Shown here piece by piece: positions 21,348 through 30,514 of a stretch of DNA of 64,000 nucleotides. Position 1 is the first letter of the stretch. Each line of letters begins with the position of its first letter. Where the stretch lies: the NCBI RefSeq assembly GCF_005938675.2, contig NZ_VCCH02000031.1:1-64000 (forward strand), read 5' to 3'. Both the position numbers and the translations under genes were made by a program. Origin of the DNA: Mycobacterium sp. KBS0706 (GTDB lineage Bacteria > Pseudomonadota > Alphaproteobacteria > DSM-16000 > Inquilinaceae). The notes under the pieces were generated by a model. It was not told the origin of the DNA and did no database searches. It saw only the letters and a list, made by a program, of their open reading frames with translations.

Positions 21348-21377
21348 TTGACAGGAGAGGTCAGAAGACCGGATAAA
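21348..21377 (+). promoter_or_regulatory. Probable sigma70-type promoter for aminotransferase-ftsK
   Basis: TTGACA at 21348-21353 is a perfect -35; GATAAA at 21372-21377, 18 bases on, is a fair -10. It lies 105 bases before the aminotransferase start. The rest of 21217-21482 shows no other feature. Confidence 0.45.
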
Positions 21378-21482
21378 GTAATTGGAATCTAAGAGCTGTT
21401 TCGCGGCGGCACCGGCCGCCGGAAGCGAGGGATGAGGCCGGCGACAGCTGGCCCGACGCGGCATAGGGTGTTGCAGAAGAGC

Positions 21483-22709
21483 ATGCGGGGCGGCCGACTC
21501 AACGAGGCATTGGAACGGCTCGCGGACTATCCGTTCGCGCGGCTGGCGACGCTGTTGTCCGGGATCACCCCGCCCGAGGGGGTGGCGCCGCTGGCCATGT
21601 CGGTCGGCGAGCCGCAGCATCAGCCGCCGGCCTTCCTGGCCGAGATCCTGGCCGCCAATGCCGGCAGCTGGAACCGCTATCCGCCCGTCGGCGGCACCCC
21701 GGCCTTCCGCGAGGCCTGCGCCGGCTGGCTGCAGCGCCGCTTCAACCTGCCCGACGGGCTGGCCGACCCGGCCCATATCCTGCCGCTGTCCGGCACCCGC
21801 GAGGCGCTGTTCCTGGTCGCCGAGCTGGCGGTCGATCACCGGCCGGGCGCCAACCAGGTGCCGGCGGTGGCCCTGCCCGACCCGTTCTACGCCCCCTATG
21901 AGGGCGCCGCGGTGATGGCCGGGGCCGAGCCGGTGTTCCTGCCGGCCGGGCCCGCCACCGGCTTCCTGCCCGATCTCGACGCGCTGGAGACCGACTCGGC
22001 GCTGCTGGCACGGCTGAAGCTGCTGTATCTGTGCAACCCGACCAACCCGCAGGGCGCCGTCGCCCCCCGGGACTATCTCGATCGCGCCATAGGCCTGGCC
22101 CGGGCGCATGGCTTCATCCTGGCCGCCGACGAGTGCTACGCCGAGATCTACGACCGCGATCCCCCTGTCGGGGTGCTGGAGGTCGCTGCCGGCCGGGACG
22201 GCGGGTCGCTGGACAACCTGCTGGTGTTCCATTCGCTGTCGAAGCGGTCGAACGCGGCCGGGCTGCGCTCGGGCTTCGTCGCCGGCGACCCCGCGCTTGT
22301 CGCCGCCTTCCTGCGGCTTCGCAGCCATTCCGCCGCCGGCATGCCGCTGCCGATCCAGGCCGCTTCCGCCGCGCTGTGGGCCGATGACGCGCATGTCGTC
22401 GAGAACCGGGCGCTGTACCGGGCCAAGTTCGACGCCGCCGAGTCGGCGCTGGGCGGGCGCTTCGGCTTCCGCCGGCCGGAGGGAGGCTTCTTCCTGTGGC
22501 TCGATGTCGGCGACGGCGAGGCCGCCGCCCGCCGGCTGTGGACCGAGGCCGCGATCCGTACCCTGCCCGGCGGCTACATCACGCGCCTGGACCGGCCGGA
22601 GATCGGCCGGCGCTGGCTGCGCATCGCCGTGGTCCACGACACCGAGACGGTCGGGCGCGCCCTGACCCGGCTCGGCGAGATCCTGTCCCGATCCGAGGCG
22701 GCAGAATGA
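21483..22709 (+). CDS. Class I/II aminotransferase, DapC-like
   Basis: The 408-residue PLP enzyme resembles succinyldiaminopimelate aminotransferases found next to ftsK or dapD in alphaproteobacteria. Visible motifs are SVGEPQHQPP near the N-terminus, YLCNPTNPQG (PLP ring contact), DECYAEIY (PLP aspartate) and HSLSKRSNAAGLRSGF with the Schiff-base lysine. Start 21483 (MRGGRLNEALERLADYPFARL) is chosen over ATG 21432, which adds a low-complexity leader. The stop overlaps the ftsK start (ATGA), so the genes are coupled. A role in lysine/diaminopimelate synthesis is likely but not proven. Confidence 0.88.
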   Translation: MRGGRLNEALERLADYPFARLATLLSGITPPEGVAPLAMSVGEPQHQPPAFLAEILAANAGSWNRYPPVGGTPAFREACAGWLQRRFNLPDGLADPAHILPLSGTREALFLVAELAVDHRPGANQVPAVALPDPFYAPYEGAAVMAGAEPVFLPAGPATGFLPDLDALETDSALLARLKLLYLCNPTNPQGAVAPRDYLDRAIGLARAHGFILAADECYAEIYDRDPPVGVLEVAAGRDGGSLDNLLVFHSLSKRSNAAGLRSGFVAGDPALVAAFLRLRSHSAAGMPLPIQAASAALWADDAHVVENRALYRAKFDAAESALGGRFGFRRPEGGFFLWLDVGDGEAAARRLWTEAAIRTLPGGYITRLDRPEIGRRWLRIAVVHDTETVGRALTRLGEILSRSEAAE

Positions 22710-25375
22710 CGATGGCCGGCACCTCCTCCCGTCGCACGGCGGTGACGCGCAGCTCCGGCCGCGCCGCCTCGAGCAAGCGCTCCTTCCTGCCGCCGGTGGT
22801 GCAGGAGTTCCTGCGCAACCGGGTGCGCGAGCTGAGCGGCTTCGCCATCGCCGTGTTCGGTTGCGCCCTCCTGGTCGCGCTGGTCAGCTACGCCCCGACC
22901 GACCCGTCCTGGAACACCGCCAAATCGGGACCTGCGGCCAACCTGCTGGGCCGGCCCGGCGCGATTTTCGCCGACCTCCTGATCCAGACCCTGGGCCTCG
23001 GCGCCTTCCTGCTGGCCGTGCTGCCGCTGTTCTGGGCCTGGCGGCTGATGCGGCACCAGCCGCTGGACCGGGTGTGGTGGCGCGTCACCAGCCTGCTGTT
23101 CGGCGTGCTGTTCCTGGCCGCCGGCCTGTCGCCGCTGCCGGCGATCGAAGGCTGGGCCGAGCGCAACACGCTAGGCGGCTCCGTCGGGTCGATGATCCTG
23201 AAACGGATCTCGGACACCGTGATCATGTCCGCCGGGCCGGTCGCCACCTTCTGGCTGGCGCTGGCCACCGGCGCCGTCGGCCTGTTGCTGGTGCTGGTCG
23301 CGCTCGGCCTGTCATCGACCGAATGGCACCGCGTCGGGTCCATCACCGGCGCCGGCGCCCGCACTGGCGCATCGCTCACGGGATCCGTGCTGCGCGCCTT
23401 CGGCCGGGTGCTGCAATGGCTGGGCCTGCGCACGCTGCACGGCGCCGGCACCGTCGCCTCCAGCATGATGCGGCGAGAGCCCGCGCCCGAGGCCCCGGCC
23501 GCCTTCGCCATGCCCGGGGCCGGCCCGGCAGCGCGACCGCGCTTCGCCCGCGCCAGCCCGCCCGGGCCGCGGATCGCCGATCCGGAGGCCGAGTCGGACG
23601 AGGATCATCCGCCGTCCCGCCCGCCGCTGATCATCGGCGGCGGCCGCACCGAACCCGATCTCGACCTGCCCGAGGAGGAGGACGACGACCTGATCGACCT
23701 GCCCTCGCTGCGCCCGGTCGAGGAGTCGCCGCGCCGTCCCGCCGGCCCGACTCCCGCCGCCGCGCCGCCCCAGATCTCGCCACAGCGCGTCGCCCCCGCG
23801 GCGATCGAGCCGCCGCCCCGCCGCCCCGCCACGCCGCCGCGCCAGACCAGCTTCGAGCTGGCGCCGCCCGACACCTATGAGCTGCCGTCGCTCGACCTCT
23901 TGACCATGCCGGACCCGACCAAGCGGCCGGCCGTGGCCGACCCGCGGGTGCTGGAGCAGAACGCCGCGGCACTGGAGCAGGTGCTGAGCGATTTCGGCGT
24001 CCGGGGCTCGATCGTGAAGGTCAATCCCGGCCCGGTGGTCACGCTGTACGAGCTGGAGCCGGCGCCCGGCACCAAGTCCAGCCGCGTCATCGGCCTGGCC
24101 GACGACATCGCCCGGTCGATGAGCGCCGTGTCGGTGCGCGTCGCAGTGGTGCCCGGACGCAACGTCATCGGCATCGAGCTGCCGAACCAGAAGCGCGAGA
24201 TGGTGCTGCTGCGCGAGCTGCTCGGCTCCGACCAGATGGACAAGGCCGGCTCGAAGCTCGGCCTGGTGCTGGGCAAGGACATCGGCGGCGGCCCGATCAT
24301 CGCCGACCTGGCGCGCATGCCCCACCTGCTGGTGGCCGGCACCACCGGCTCGGGCAAGTCCGTCGCCATCAACACCATGATCCTGTCGCTGCTGTTCCGG
24401 CTGCCGCCGGACAAGGTGCGCTTCATCATGGTCGACCCGAAGATGCTGGAACTGTCGATCTACGAGGGCATCCCGCACCTGCTGGCGCCCGTCGTCACCG
24501 ACCCGAAGAAGTCGGTGGTGGCGCTGAAATGGGCGGTGCGCGAGATGGAGGACCGCTACCGGTCCATGTCCAAGGTCGGCGTCCGCAACATCGAGGGCTA
24601 CAACCAGCGGCTGCGCGAGGCCAAGGCCAAGGGCGAGGTGCTGACCCGGCGGGTGCAGACCGGCTTCGACCCGGACACCGGCAAGCCGATCTTCGAGGAC
24701 CAGCCGATCGACCTGACCGAGCTGCCCTACATCGTCATCATCGTCGACGAGATGGCCGACCTGATGCTGGTGGCGGGCAAGGACATCGAGGCGCTGATCC
24801 AGCGCCTGGCGCAGATGGCGCGCGCCGCCGGCATCCACCTGATCATGGCGACGCAGCGCCCCTCGGTCGACGTCATCACCGGCACGATCAAGGCGAACTT
24901 CCCGACCCGCATCAGCTTCCAGGTCACCTCCAAGATCGACAGCCGCACCATCCTCGGCGAGGGCGGGGCCGAGCAGCTGCTGGGCCAGGGCGACATGCTG
25001 TACATGGCCGGCGGCGGCCGCATCACCCGCGTGCACGGGCCCTTCGTCTCCGACGGCGAGGTCGAGGAGACGGTGCGCCACCTCAAGGCCCAGGGCGAGC
25101 CGGCCTACAACGACTCGGTGCTGGAGGACCAGGAGGACGGCGGCGGCTTCGATGCGCTGGCGCTGGACGGCGAGGGCGGCTCCGGCGACGACCTGTACGA
25201 CCAGGCGGTGGCGCTGGTGGCGCGCGAGCGCAAGGCGTCGACCAGCTTCATCCAGCGCCATCTGCAGATCGGCTACAACCGCGCCGCCCGGCTGATCGAC
25301 CGGATGGAGCAGGAGGGCGTGGTCAGCCCCGCCAACCATGTCGGCAAGCGCGAAGTGCTGGCCGGGAATCACTGA
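22706..25375 (+). CDS. ftsK: DNA translocase FtsK
   Basis: FtsK is the septum-bound motor that clears and resolves the chromosome terminus at division. The 889-residue protein has an N-terminal membrane domain with four helices (about 40-205). A Pro-rich linker follows, then the alpha/beta RecA-like motor with Walker A GTTGSGKS (Lys551) and Walker B in YIVIIVDEMADLM. A C-terminal gamma winged helix (ASTSFIQRHLQIGYNRAARLIDRMEQEGVVSPANHVGKREV) recognises KOPS sequences. The start overlaps the aminotransferase stop. lolA, which often follows ftsK, is displaced by 7.5 kb here. Confidence 0.97.
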   Translation: MTMAGTSSRRTAVTRSSGRAASSKRSFLPPVVQEFLRNRVRELSGFAIAVFGCALLVALVSYAPTDPSWNTAKSGPAANLLGRPGAIFADLLIQTLGLGAFLLAVLPLFWAWRLMRHQPLDRVWWRVTSLLFGVLFLAAGLSPLPAIEGWAERNTLGGSVGSMILKRISDTVIMSAGPVATFWLALATGAVGLLLVLVALGLSSTEWHRVGSITGAGARTGASLTGSVLRAFGRVLQWLGLRTLHGAGTVASSMMRREPAPEAPAAFAMPGAGPAARPRFARASPPGPRIADPEAESDEDHPPSRPPLIIGGGRTEPDLDLPEEEDDDLIDLPSLRPVEESPRRPAGPTPAAAPPQISPQRVAPAAIEPPPRRPATPPRQTSFELAPPDTYELPSLDLLTMPDPTKRPAVADPRVLEQNAAALEQVLSDFGVRGSIVKVNPGPVVTLYELEPAPGTKSSRVIGLADDIARSMSAVSVRVAVVPGRNVIGIELPNQKREMVLLRELLGSDQMDKAGSKLGLVLGKDIGGGPIIADLARMPHLLVAGTTGSGKSVAINTMILSLLFRLPPDKVRFIMVDPKMLELSIYEGIPHLLAPVVTDPKKSVVALKWAVREMEDRYRSMSKVGVRNIEGYNQRLREAKAKGEVLTRRVQTGFDPDTGKPIFEDQPIDLTELPYIVIIVDEMADLMLVAGKDIEALIQRLAQMARAAGIHLIMATQRPSVDVITGTIKANFPTRISFQVTSKIDSRTILGEGGAEQLLGQGDMLYMAGGGRITRVHGPFVSDGEVEETVRHLKAQGEPAYNDSVLEDQEDGGGFDALALDGEGGSGDDLYDQAVALVARERKASTSFIQRHLQIGYNRAARLIDRMEQEGVVSPANHVGKREVLAGNH

Positions 25376-25429
25376 GGCGTAGGCTGGGTTCGCAGGGGCG
25401 AGCCCAAAGCCCCATCCACACTCCTACAC

Positions 25430-25502
25430 TGTCATTCTCGGGCTTGACCCCCGAGGATCCAGGGGCTTTCAGGGCAGCTCTTGGCGGCCCCTGGATGACA
25501 GC
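25430..25502. repeat. Intergenic double-hairpin repeat, copy 2 (truncated)
   Basis: The left hairpin TGTCATTCTCGGG...CCGAGGATCCAG and central part match the 5163-5253 element, including GGCTTTCA and GGCCCCTGGAT. The right hairpin is missing its inner arms, so the copy ends abruptly at CTGGATGACAGC. The rest of the 320-base gap 25376-25695 holds no other recognisable feature. Confidence 0.8.
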
Positions 25503-25695
25503 AAGGGGGATGGCGTCGCCCCTGAGGCCCGCGGCGCCCGCCGCTTCGCTCGGCCCCGATCGTTACGTGGATTTCATCTCCCGCCCACCAGGGCGTTAGC
25601 TCCGGCGACGTAGGGTTCGTCTGTCGGAGCCAAGACGTGGCCTCCCGCCCGCCTCTCCTCCGATCTTCGTTGTCCCCTCGATGGAGATCGCACAC

Positions 25696-25932
25696 ATGCG
25701 CAGGAGCCTTCTGTTCGCCGTTCTCGCGGTGCCCGCCTTGGCCCTCACCCCCGCCTTGGCGATGGCGCAGACCCAGCCCGCCGCGGCGGCGCCGGCCGCT
25801 GCCGCGCCGATGAAGATGAAGACCCACCACACCGCCGGGGTTCATCACCGCAAGGTCACGGCGCATCGCAGCGCCAACAGCGAGCAGGACCAGACCCGCA
25901 AGCTGAACGAGGAGCAGCTGAACAAGAAGTAA
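25696..25932 (+). CDS. Small secreted His/Lys-rich protein, paralogue 1
   Basis: The 78-residue protein has a Sec signal peptide (MRRSLLFAVLAVPALALTPALAMAQ), an Ala-rich spacer, a basic region with HHTAGVHHRKVTAHR and the end SEQDQTRKLNEEQLNKK. ATG 25696 is preferred because GGAG at 25683-25686 lies 9 bases upstream; the ATG at 25681 that contains this GGAG is probably not the start. The protein at 26381-26818 shares the signal-peptide start, the H-H-R-K motif and the EQ(D)QTRxLNxxQL end, so the two are tandem paralogues. A terminator follows at 25997. Function unknown. Confidence 0.75.
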   Translation: MRRSLLFAVLAVPALALTPALAMAQTQPAAAAPAAAAPMKMKTHHTAGVHHRKVTAHRSANSEQDQTRKLNEEQLNKK

Positions 25933-25996
25933 CCGGTTCGGGCCGCAACAGGCCCTCGCTTCCACCCCCCCTTCCGAGGCGAGGTCCGCGGTCCGC

Positions 25997-26032
25997 GAGG
26001 CCCGGCTGCACAGGCAGCCGGGCCTCTTTTTT
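25997..26032 (+). terminator. Terminator after secreted paralogue 1
   Basis: A perfect 13-bp stem (25997-26009 with 26014-26026), an ACAG loop and six T residues. Confidence 0.92.
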
Positions 26033-26080
26033 CGTGCGCGTGGGGCGGGACCCGAGGATGTCGAGCCCCATCCCTATGCC

Positions 26081-26148
26081 GTCATTCCCGCGAAAGCGGG
26101 AATCTCTGTCCGATCACGGCGCGAGATCCCCGCTTTCGCGGGGATGAC
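26081..26148. repeat. Palindromic intergenic repeat
   Basis: A left arm GTCATTCCCGCGAAAGCGGG and a right arm CCCCGCTTTCGCGGGGATGAC are inverse copies with two mismatches over 25 bases, separated by 18 bases. Each arm also folds on itself. This type is widespread in proteobacterial intergenic DNA. It sits in the 448-base gap between the two secreted-protein genes. Confidence 0.85.
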
Positions 26149-26243
26149 GAAATGGGGGATTCAAAATGGTCTCACAACGGAGAGCAACAACTCCCGTCCA
26201 CCCCCAGGATTCGCCGTCAGACCGGCAGACGATCCTCCGGAAA

Positions 26244-26261
26244 CATGAAATATCGTTCATG
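26244..26261. promoter_or_regulatory. Inverted repeat upstream of secreted paralogue 2
   Basis: CATGAA and TTCATG are separated by 6 bases in a locally AT-rich stretch, 120 bases before the second paralogue's start. It could be a regulator site. The rest of the gap 26149-26380 shows no gene. Confidence 0.3.
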
Positions 26262-26380
26262 AAGGCATTTTCTTCGGATCGGTATCGCCGGTCCTGCCGT
26301 TGAGGGAGGGATCGGATCCCGTGCCGCGGCCGACTGTGCCGCCGGCCCCGATCTTCAGGCATCCCTCGATGGAGACCTTT

Positions 26381-26818
26381 ATGCGCAGGAGTTTTGTCTT
26401 TACCGCCCTCGCCGTGTCGGCGCTGGCCGCCGCGCCCGCCCTGGCCCAGACCGGGACCGAGCCGGCGATGCCCGGGACGGCGCCGTCGGTCGAGGCTCCC
26501 GCCGCGAACATGCCGTCGGAGTCGACGCAGGGCACCCACCATCGCAAGCACATGCAGTCGTCGAATGCCGACGACCAGACCCAAGTCCCCCGCCGTCATC
26601 GCGGCAGCAAGAGCGCACAGAACGCGGCGGAGCAGGAGCAGACCCGCAATCTCAACCAGCAGCAGCTGAGCGCCGGCGCCACGCCGCAGCAGACGATGCC
26701 CGGCCAGATGGCCCCGGCGCAGCCGATGCAGCCCGGAACGATGGACCAGGCGCCGTCGATGCAGCAGGCCCCGACGGACCAGACCATGCCGTCGGACGAG
26801 GCGGCGCCGACCGAGTAA
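26381..26818 (+). CDS. Secreted Gln/Met-rich protein, paralogue 2
   Basis: The 145-residue protein starts MRRSFVFTALAVSALAAAPALAQ (Sec signal peptide). The mature part is low complexity, rich in Gln, Met, Pro and Thr, with THHRKHMQSS and AEQEQTRNLNQQQLS motifs shared with paralogue 1. The C-terminal 50 residues (repeated QPMQPG and MDQAPSMQQAP-like segments) are an added disordered tail. GGAG lies 6 bases before ATG 26381, inside the same ATGGAGA string that precedes paralogue 1, so the 5' leader was duplicated with the gene. Function unknown; histidine and methionine could bind metal. Confidence 0.72.
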   Translation: MRRSFVFTALAVSALAAAPALAQTGTEPAMPGTAPSVEAPAANMPSESTQGTHHRKHMQSSNADDQTQVPRRHRGSKSAQNAAEQEQTRNLNQQQLSAGATPQQTMPGQMAPAQPMQPGTMDQAPSMQQAPTDQTMPSDEAAPTE

Positions 26819-26845
26819 TCGCCGCACCGTCAGCGATGGAACATG

Positions 26846-26877
26846 GGCCCGGCCGCAGCAGCGGCCGGGCCTTTTTT
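26846..26877. terminator. Terminator between secreted paralogue 2 and lysR
   Basis: An 11-bp perfect stem (26846-26856 with 26861-26871), an AGCA loop and six T residues. It overlaps the last codon of the convergent lysR gene. Confidence 0.9.
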
Positions 26878-27790
26878 ATGCCTCGGCGGGGCGATCGCTG
26901 CCCGAGGCGATGATCGTGTCGCGGAAAGCGGCCGCCGCCGGCGACAGCGTCCGGCCCGACCGGGTCAGCACGCCGATGTCGCGCGTCACCTCCGGCCCCT
27001 GCAGCAGGCGCGTGGTCAGGGCCGGATGGGCCAGCACCGGCAGGGTCAGTACCGGCAGCGCCGTCACGCCGAGCCCGGCCGCCACCAGCGCCCCGGCGGT
27101 GGCGAGATGCGACACCTCGAATTCCGGCTCGACCGCTACCCCGGCCTGGGCGAAGCCACGGTCGGTCAACGGGCGGACGCTGGTGATCCGCGACATGGCG
27201 ACGAAGGGGAAGCCCGCCAGATCGGCCCAGGTCACGGCGGACAGGCGCGCCAGCGGATGGTCCTGGCGCAGGATGGCGACGAAGCGGTCGGACAGGATCC
27301 GGACGAACTCGATCCTGCCGTCGGACGTGGGGCGGCCGGCGATGCCGAGATCGGCCTCGCCGCGCAGCACCGCGCCGACCACGCCGTCGAGCAGCGTGTC
27401 GATGACGCCGACCGACACGCCCGGATGGCTGCGGCGGAAGCGGTCGATCACCGGCGGCAGCAGCCCGGCCGTCACCGAGGGCAGCCCGGCGACCGAGACG
27501 CGGCCGCGGGCTGAGCGGAAATAGTCGCCGAGATCGTCGAGCGAGCTGCGCAGGTCGCCGATCAGACGGCCGGCGATGGCGGCGAATTCCCGGCCCTGCG
27601 GCGTCGGCTCCACCGTCCTCGTGTTGCGGTCGAACAGGCGGACACCCAGCCGCGCCTCGGCCCGCGCCACCGCCCGGCTGACCGCCGGCTGCGACATGCC
27701 CAGCGCCTCCGCCGCGGCGCGGAAGCTGCGCAACCGGTCGACCTGCAGGAACACCTCGATCTCGAACAGCGACAGGTTGATACGTTTCAT
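26876..27790 (-). CDS. LysR-family regulator of the CitMHS-AtuA operon
   Basis: The 304-residue LysR protein has an HTH at about 8-66 (FLQVDRLRSFRAAAEALGMSQPAVSRAVARAEARLGVRLF) and an effector domain. It is divergent from the CitMHS transporter gene with a 108-base gap, so it very likely controls uptake and breakdown of that transporter's substrate. The region next to its start contains GCATC-AATC-GATG, a short inverted repeat that may be part of its site. Its stop codon lies inside the terminator T-run. Confidence 0.92.
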   Translation of the reverse strand: MKRINLSLFEIEVFLQVDRLRSFRAAAEALGMSQPAVSRAVARAEARLGVRLFDRNTRTVEPTPQGREFAAIAGRLIGDLRSSLDDLGDYFRSARGRVSVAGLPSVTAGLLPPVIDRFRRSHPGVSVGVIDTLLDGVVGAVLRGEADLGIAGRPTSDGRIEFVRILSDRFVAILRQDHPLARLSAVTWADLAGFPFVAMSRITSVRPLTDRGFAQAGVAVEPEFEVSHLATAGALVAAGLGVTALPVLTLPVLAHPALTTRLLQGPEVTRDIGVLTRSGRTLSPAAAAFRDTIIASGSDRPAEA

Positions 27791-27898
27791 GCATCAATCG
27801 ATGACACAAATTCACTTCCGGTTCCACCATCGCCATGGCGTCCTGGGGCCCGAGCGGTCGCCGACGGAAGGACGGCCGCCGCAACGGGAGGATGGTGG

Positions 27899-29188
27899 AT
27901 GCTGGCGGCCCTGGGGTTCCTGACCATCGCGGTGTTCCTGGCGCTGATCCTCAGCGGCCGCGTCTCGGTGCTGGTGGCGCTGGTGCTGGTGCCGCTGGCC
28001 GGCGGCCTGCTGGGCGGCTTCGGCGCCGGCCTGGGTGCGATGATGCTGGACGGCATCGTCAAGGTTGCGCCGGTCGGCATCATGATCATGTTCGCCGTCC
28101 TCTATTTCGGGCTGATGCTCGACATCGGCATCTTCGAACGGCCGATCGGGTTTCTGCTGTCCCTGGTGCAGGGCGACCCGGTGCGGCTGTGCCTGATCAC
28201 CGCCCTCCTCACCATGCTGGTCGCGCTGGACGGCGACGGCGCCACCACCTTCCTGATCACGGTCACCGCCCTGCTGCCGGTGCATCGCCGGCTGGGCATG
28301 AACCCGCTGGTTCTGCCCGGCATCATCTGCCTGGCCGCCGGCACCATGAACCTGCTGCCCTGGGGCGGGCCGACGGCGCGGGCCATGGCGGTGCTGAAGA
28401 CCGACGCCTCGGCCCTGTTCAACCCGGTGATCCCGGCGATGGTCGCCGGCCTGGCCTGGGTGTTCGTCGCCGCCTGGCTGATCGGCCGCGGCGAGCGCAA
28501 GCGGCTGGGCATCGCCCATGGCGTCGACGCCGTCGCGCTGGTCGAGACGACCGAGGCCGAGCAGGCGGCGCGGCGGCCGCATCTGGCCTGGTTCAACGCC
28601 GCCTTGACCATCGCCCTGATCGTGGCGCTGCTGGCCGGGCTGTGGCCGCTGCCGGTGCTGTTCATCACCGCCTTCGCCATCGCGCTCCTGGTCAACTACC
28701 CGCGTTGGGAGCAGCAGCGCGAGCGGCTGGTGAAGCACGCCGACAGCGTCGTCACCGTCACCGCGATGATCTTCGCCGCCGGCATCTTCACCGGCATCCT
28801 GGGCGGCACCAAGATGATCGGTGCCATGGCCGAGGCGCTGGTGGCCGTCGTGCCCCCCGCCCTGGCGCCCTACCTGTCGCAGATCGTGGCGGTGACCGGC
28901 ATGCCGCTGAGCCTCGTCTTCACCCCCGACGCCTACTATTACGGCATCCTGCCGGTGTTCGCCGGCACCGCCGGAGCGCTGGGCCAGGACCCGCTGGCGA
29001 TCGGCCGGGCCGCGATCCTGGGCCAGATGACCACCGGCTTCCCGCTGAGCCCCCTCACCGCCTCGACCTTCATCCTGGTCGGGCTGACCGGGGTGCAGCT
29101 CGGCGCCCATCAGCGCTTCATCTTCAAATGGGCCTTTGCCTCGACCCTCGTCATGACGGCCGTCGCCTGGGCCACGGGAGCCATCTGA
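27899..29188 (+). CDS. CitMHS-family carboxylate transporter
   Basis: The 429-residue protein has 11-12 predicted membrane helices and matches the citrate-Mg2+/Ca2+:proton symporter family. Conserved stretches include LDGDGATTFLITVTALLPVHRRLGM in the first half and TPDAYYYGILPVF and GFPLSPLTASTFILVGL in the second. GGGAGG lies 7 bases before ATG 27899. It is the first gene of an operon with the split AtuA genes. The substrate is probably a tri- or dicarboxylate, possibly metal-complexed; citrate itself is not certain. Confidence 0.9.
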   Translation: MLAALGFLTIAVFLALILSGRVSVLVALVLVPLAGGLLGGFGAGLGAMMLDGIVKVAPVGIMIMFAVLYFGLMLDIGIFERPIGFLLSLVQGDPVRLCLITALLTMLVALDGDGATTFLITVTALLPVHRRLGMNPLVLPGIICLAAGTMNLLPWGGPTARAMAVLKTDASALFNPVIPAMVAGLAWVFVAAWLIGRGERKRLGIAHGVDAVALVETTEAEQAARRPHLAWFNAALTIALIVALLAGLWPLPVLFITAFAIALLVNYPRWEQQRERLVKHADSVVTVTAMIFAAGIFTGILGGTKMIGAMAEALVAVVPPALAPYLSQIVAVTGMPLSLVFTPDAYYYGILPVFAGTAGALGQDPLAIGRAAILGQMTTGFPLSPLTASTFILVGLTGVQLGAHQRFIFKWAFASTLVMTAVAWATGAI

Positions 29189-30514
29189 ATGCCGAAGGCG
29201 ATGCGGATCGGGGCCGGCGCCGGCTTCGCCGGCGATCGGCTGGAGCCGGCGGCGGAGCTGGTGGCGCGCGGCCGGCTGGACGCGCTGGTGTTCGAATGCC
29301 TGGCCGAGCGCACCATCGCTTTGGCCCATCGCCGCCGCCGGGCCGACCCCGATGCCGGCTTCGACCCGCTGCTGGAGCGCCGGTTGCGCCCGGTTCTGCC
29401 GGGCGTCGCCGCCCAGGGCATCCGGGTGCTGACCAATATGGGCGCCGCCGACCCCCAGGGCGCCGGCCGCCGCGCCGCCGTCTTGTGCCGCGAGCTCGGG
29501 CTGGCGATGCGGATCGCGGTGGTGACCGGCGACGACGTGCTCGACCGCATCGACCCGGCCGCACCCGCGCTGGAGGACGGAAGGCCGCTGGCCGCGCATG
29601 GCCCGCTGATCGCCGCCAACGCCTATCTCGGCGCCGACGCCATGCTGCCGGCGCTGGAGGCCGGGGCGCAGCTGGTGATCACCGGCCGGGTCGCCGACCC
29701 TTCCCTGTTCGTGGCGCCGCTGGCCTGGCGCTTCGGCTGGGCGCTGGACGATGCCGGCCGCATCGCCACGGCCACCCTGGCCGGCCACCTGATGGAATGC
29801 GCCGGCCAGGTCACCGGCGGCTATTTCGCCGATGCCGACGGCAGCGATGCGCCCGGTCTGGCCGATCTGGGCTTCCCGATCGCCGAGGTGACGGCGGCGG
29901 GCGGCATCGCCGTGACCAAGCTGCCCGGCACCGGCGGCCGGGTCAGCCGCGCCACGGTGACCGAGCAGCTGCTGTACGAGGTCACCGACCCCGGCGCCTA
30001 TGTCACGCCGGACGTGGTGCTGGACGTCACCGGCGTGTCGGTGGCCGAGCAGGGCGCCGACCGGGTCGCGGTCGCTGGCGCGCGCGGGCGACCGCGGCCG
30101 GAATCGCTGAAGGTCAGCGTCGCCTATGAGGCGGGGTGGGAGGCCGAGGCCGGCATCTCCTATGGCGGGTCCGGCGCGGTCGAGCGCGGCCGGCGCGCCG
30201 CCGACATCCTGCGCGAGCGGCTGGAACGGCGCGGCGACATCACCGACCTCAAGCTCGACCTGGTCGGCGTCGATTCGCTGCTGCCCGGCCGGCTGCGCGG
30301 CGGAGCGCCCTCGGAGGTCCGGCTGCGGCTGTGCGCCCGCGCCGCCAGCGCCGAGGCCGCGGCCGATGCCGCGCGGGAGGTGGAGAGCCTTTACACCAAC
30401 GGTCCCGCCGCTGGGGGTGGCGTGCGCAGCGCCCTGCGCCCGGTGGTCGGCATCGTCTCGACCCTGATCGACCGGCGGGACGTCAGCCCCGCGGTCGAGA
30501 TCCTGGAGGCATGA
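29189..30514 (+). CDS. AtuA-family protein (DUF1446), N-terminal domain
   Basis: The 441-residue protein matches the acyclic-terpene-utilisation AtuA family: IGAGAGFAGDRLEPAAELVARGRLDALVFECLAERTIALA, TNMGAADPQGA and ITGRVADPSLFVAPLAWRFGW. Its start codon directly follows the transporter stop, and its stop overlaps the next gene (ATGA). In many homologues the approximately 100-residue domain encoded by the next gene is fused at the C-terminus; here it is separate. Despite the family name, operons of this type with CitMHS and LysR probably act on carboxylates. The reaction is unknown. Confidence 0.85.
   Translation: MPKAMRIGAGAGFAGDRLEPAAELVARGRLDALVFECLAERTIALAHRRRRADPDAGFDPLLERRLRPVLPGVAAQGIRVLTNMGAADPQGAGRRAAVLCRELGLAMRIAVVTGDDVLDRIDPAAPALEDGRPLAAHGPLIAANAYLGADAMLPALEAGAQLVITGRVADPSLFVAPLAWRFGWALDDAGRIATATLAGHLMECAGQVTGGYFADADGSDAPGLADLGFPIAEVTAAGGIAVTKLPGTGGRVSRATVTEQLLYEVTDPGAYVTPDVVLDVTGVSVAEQGADRVAVAGARGRPRPESLKVSVAYEAGWEAEAGISYGGSGAVERGRRAADILRERLERRGDITDLKLDLVGVDSLLPGRLRGGAPSEVRLRLCARAASAEAAADAAREVESLYTNGPAAGGGVRSALRPVVGIVSTLIDRRDVSPAVEILEA

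Noticed and set aside
26239..26257. EcfG-type (GGAAC/CGTT) stress promoter
   Set aside because: GGAAAC and CGTT are present but only about 10 bases apart, too close for a functional -35/-10 pair.
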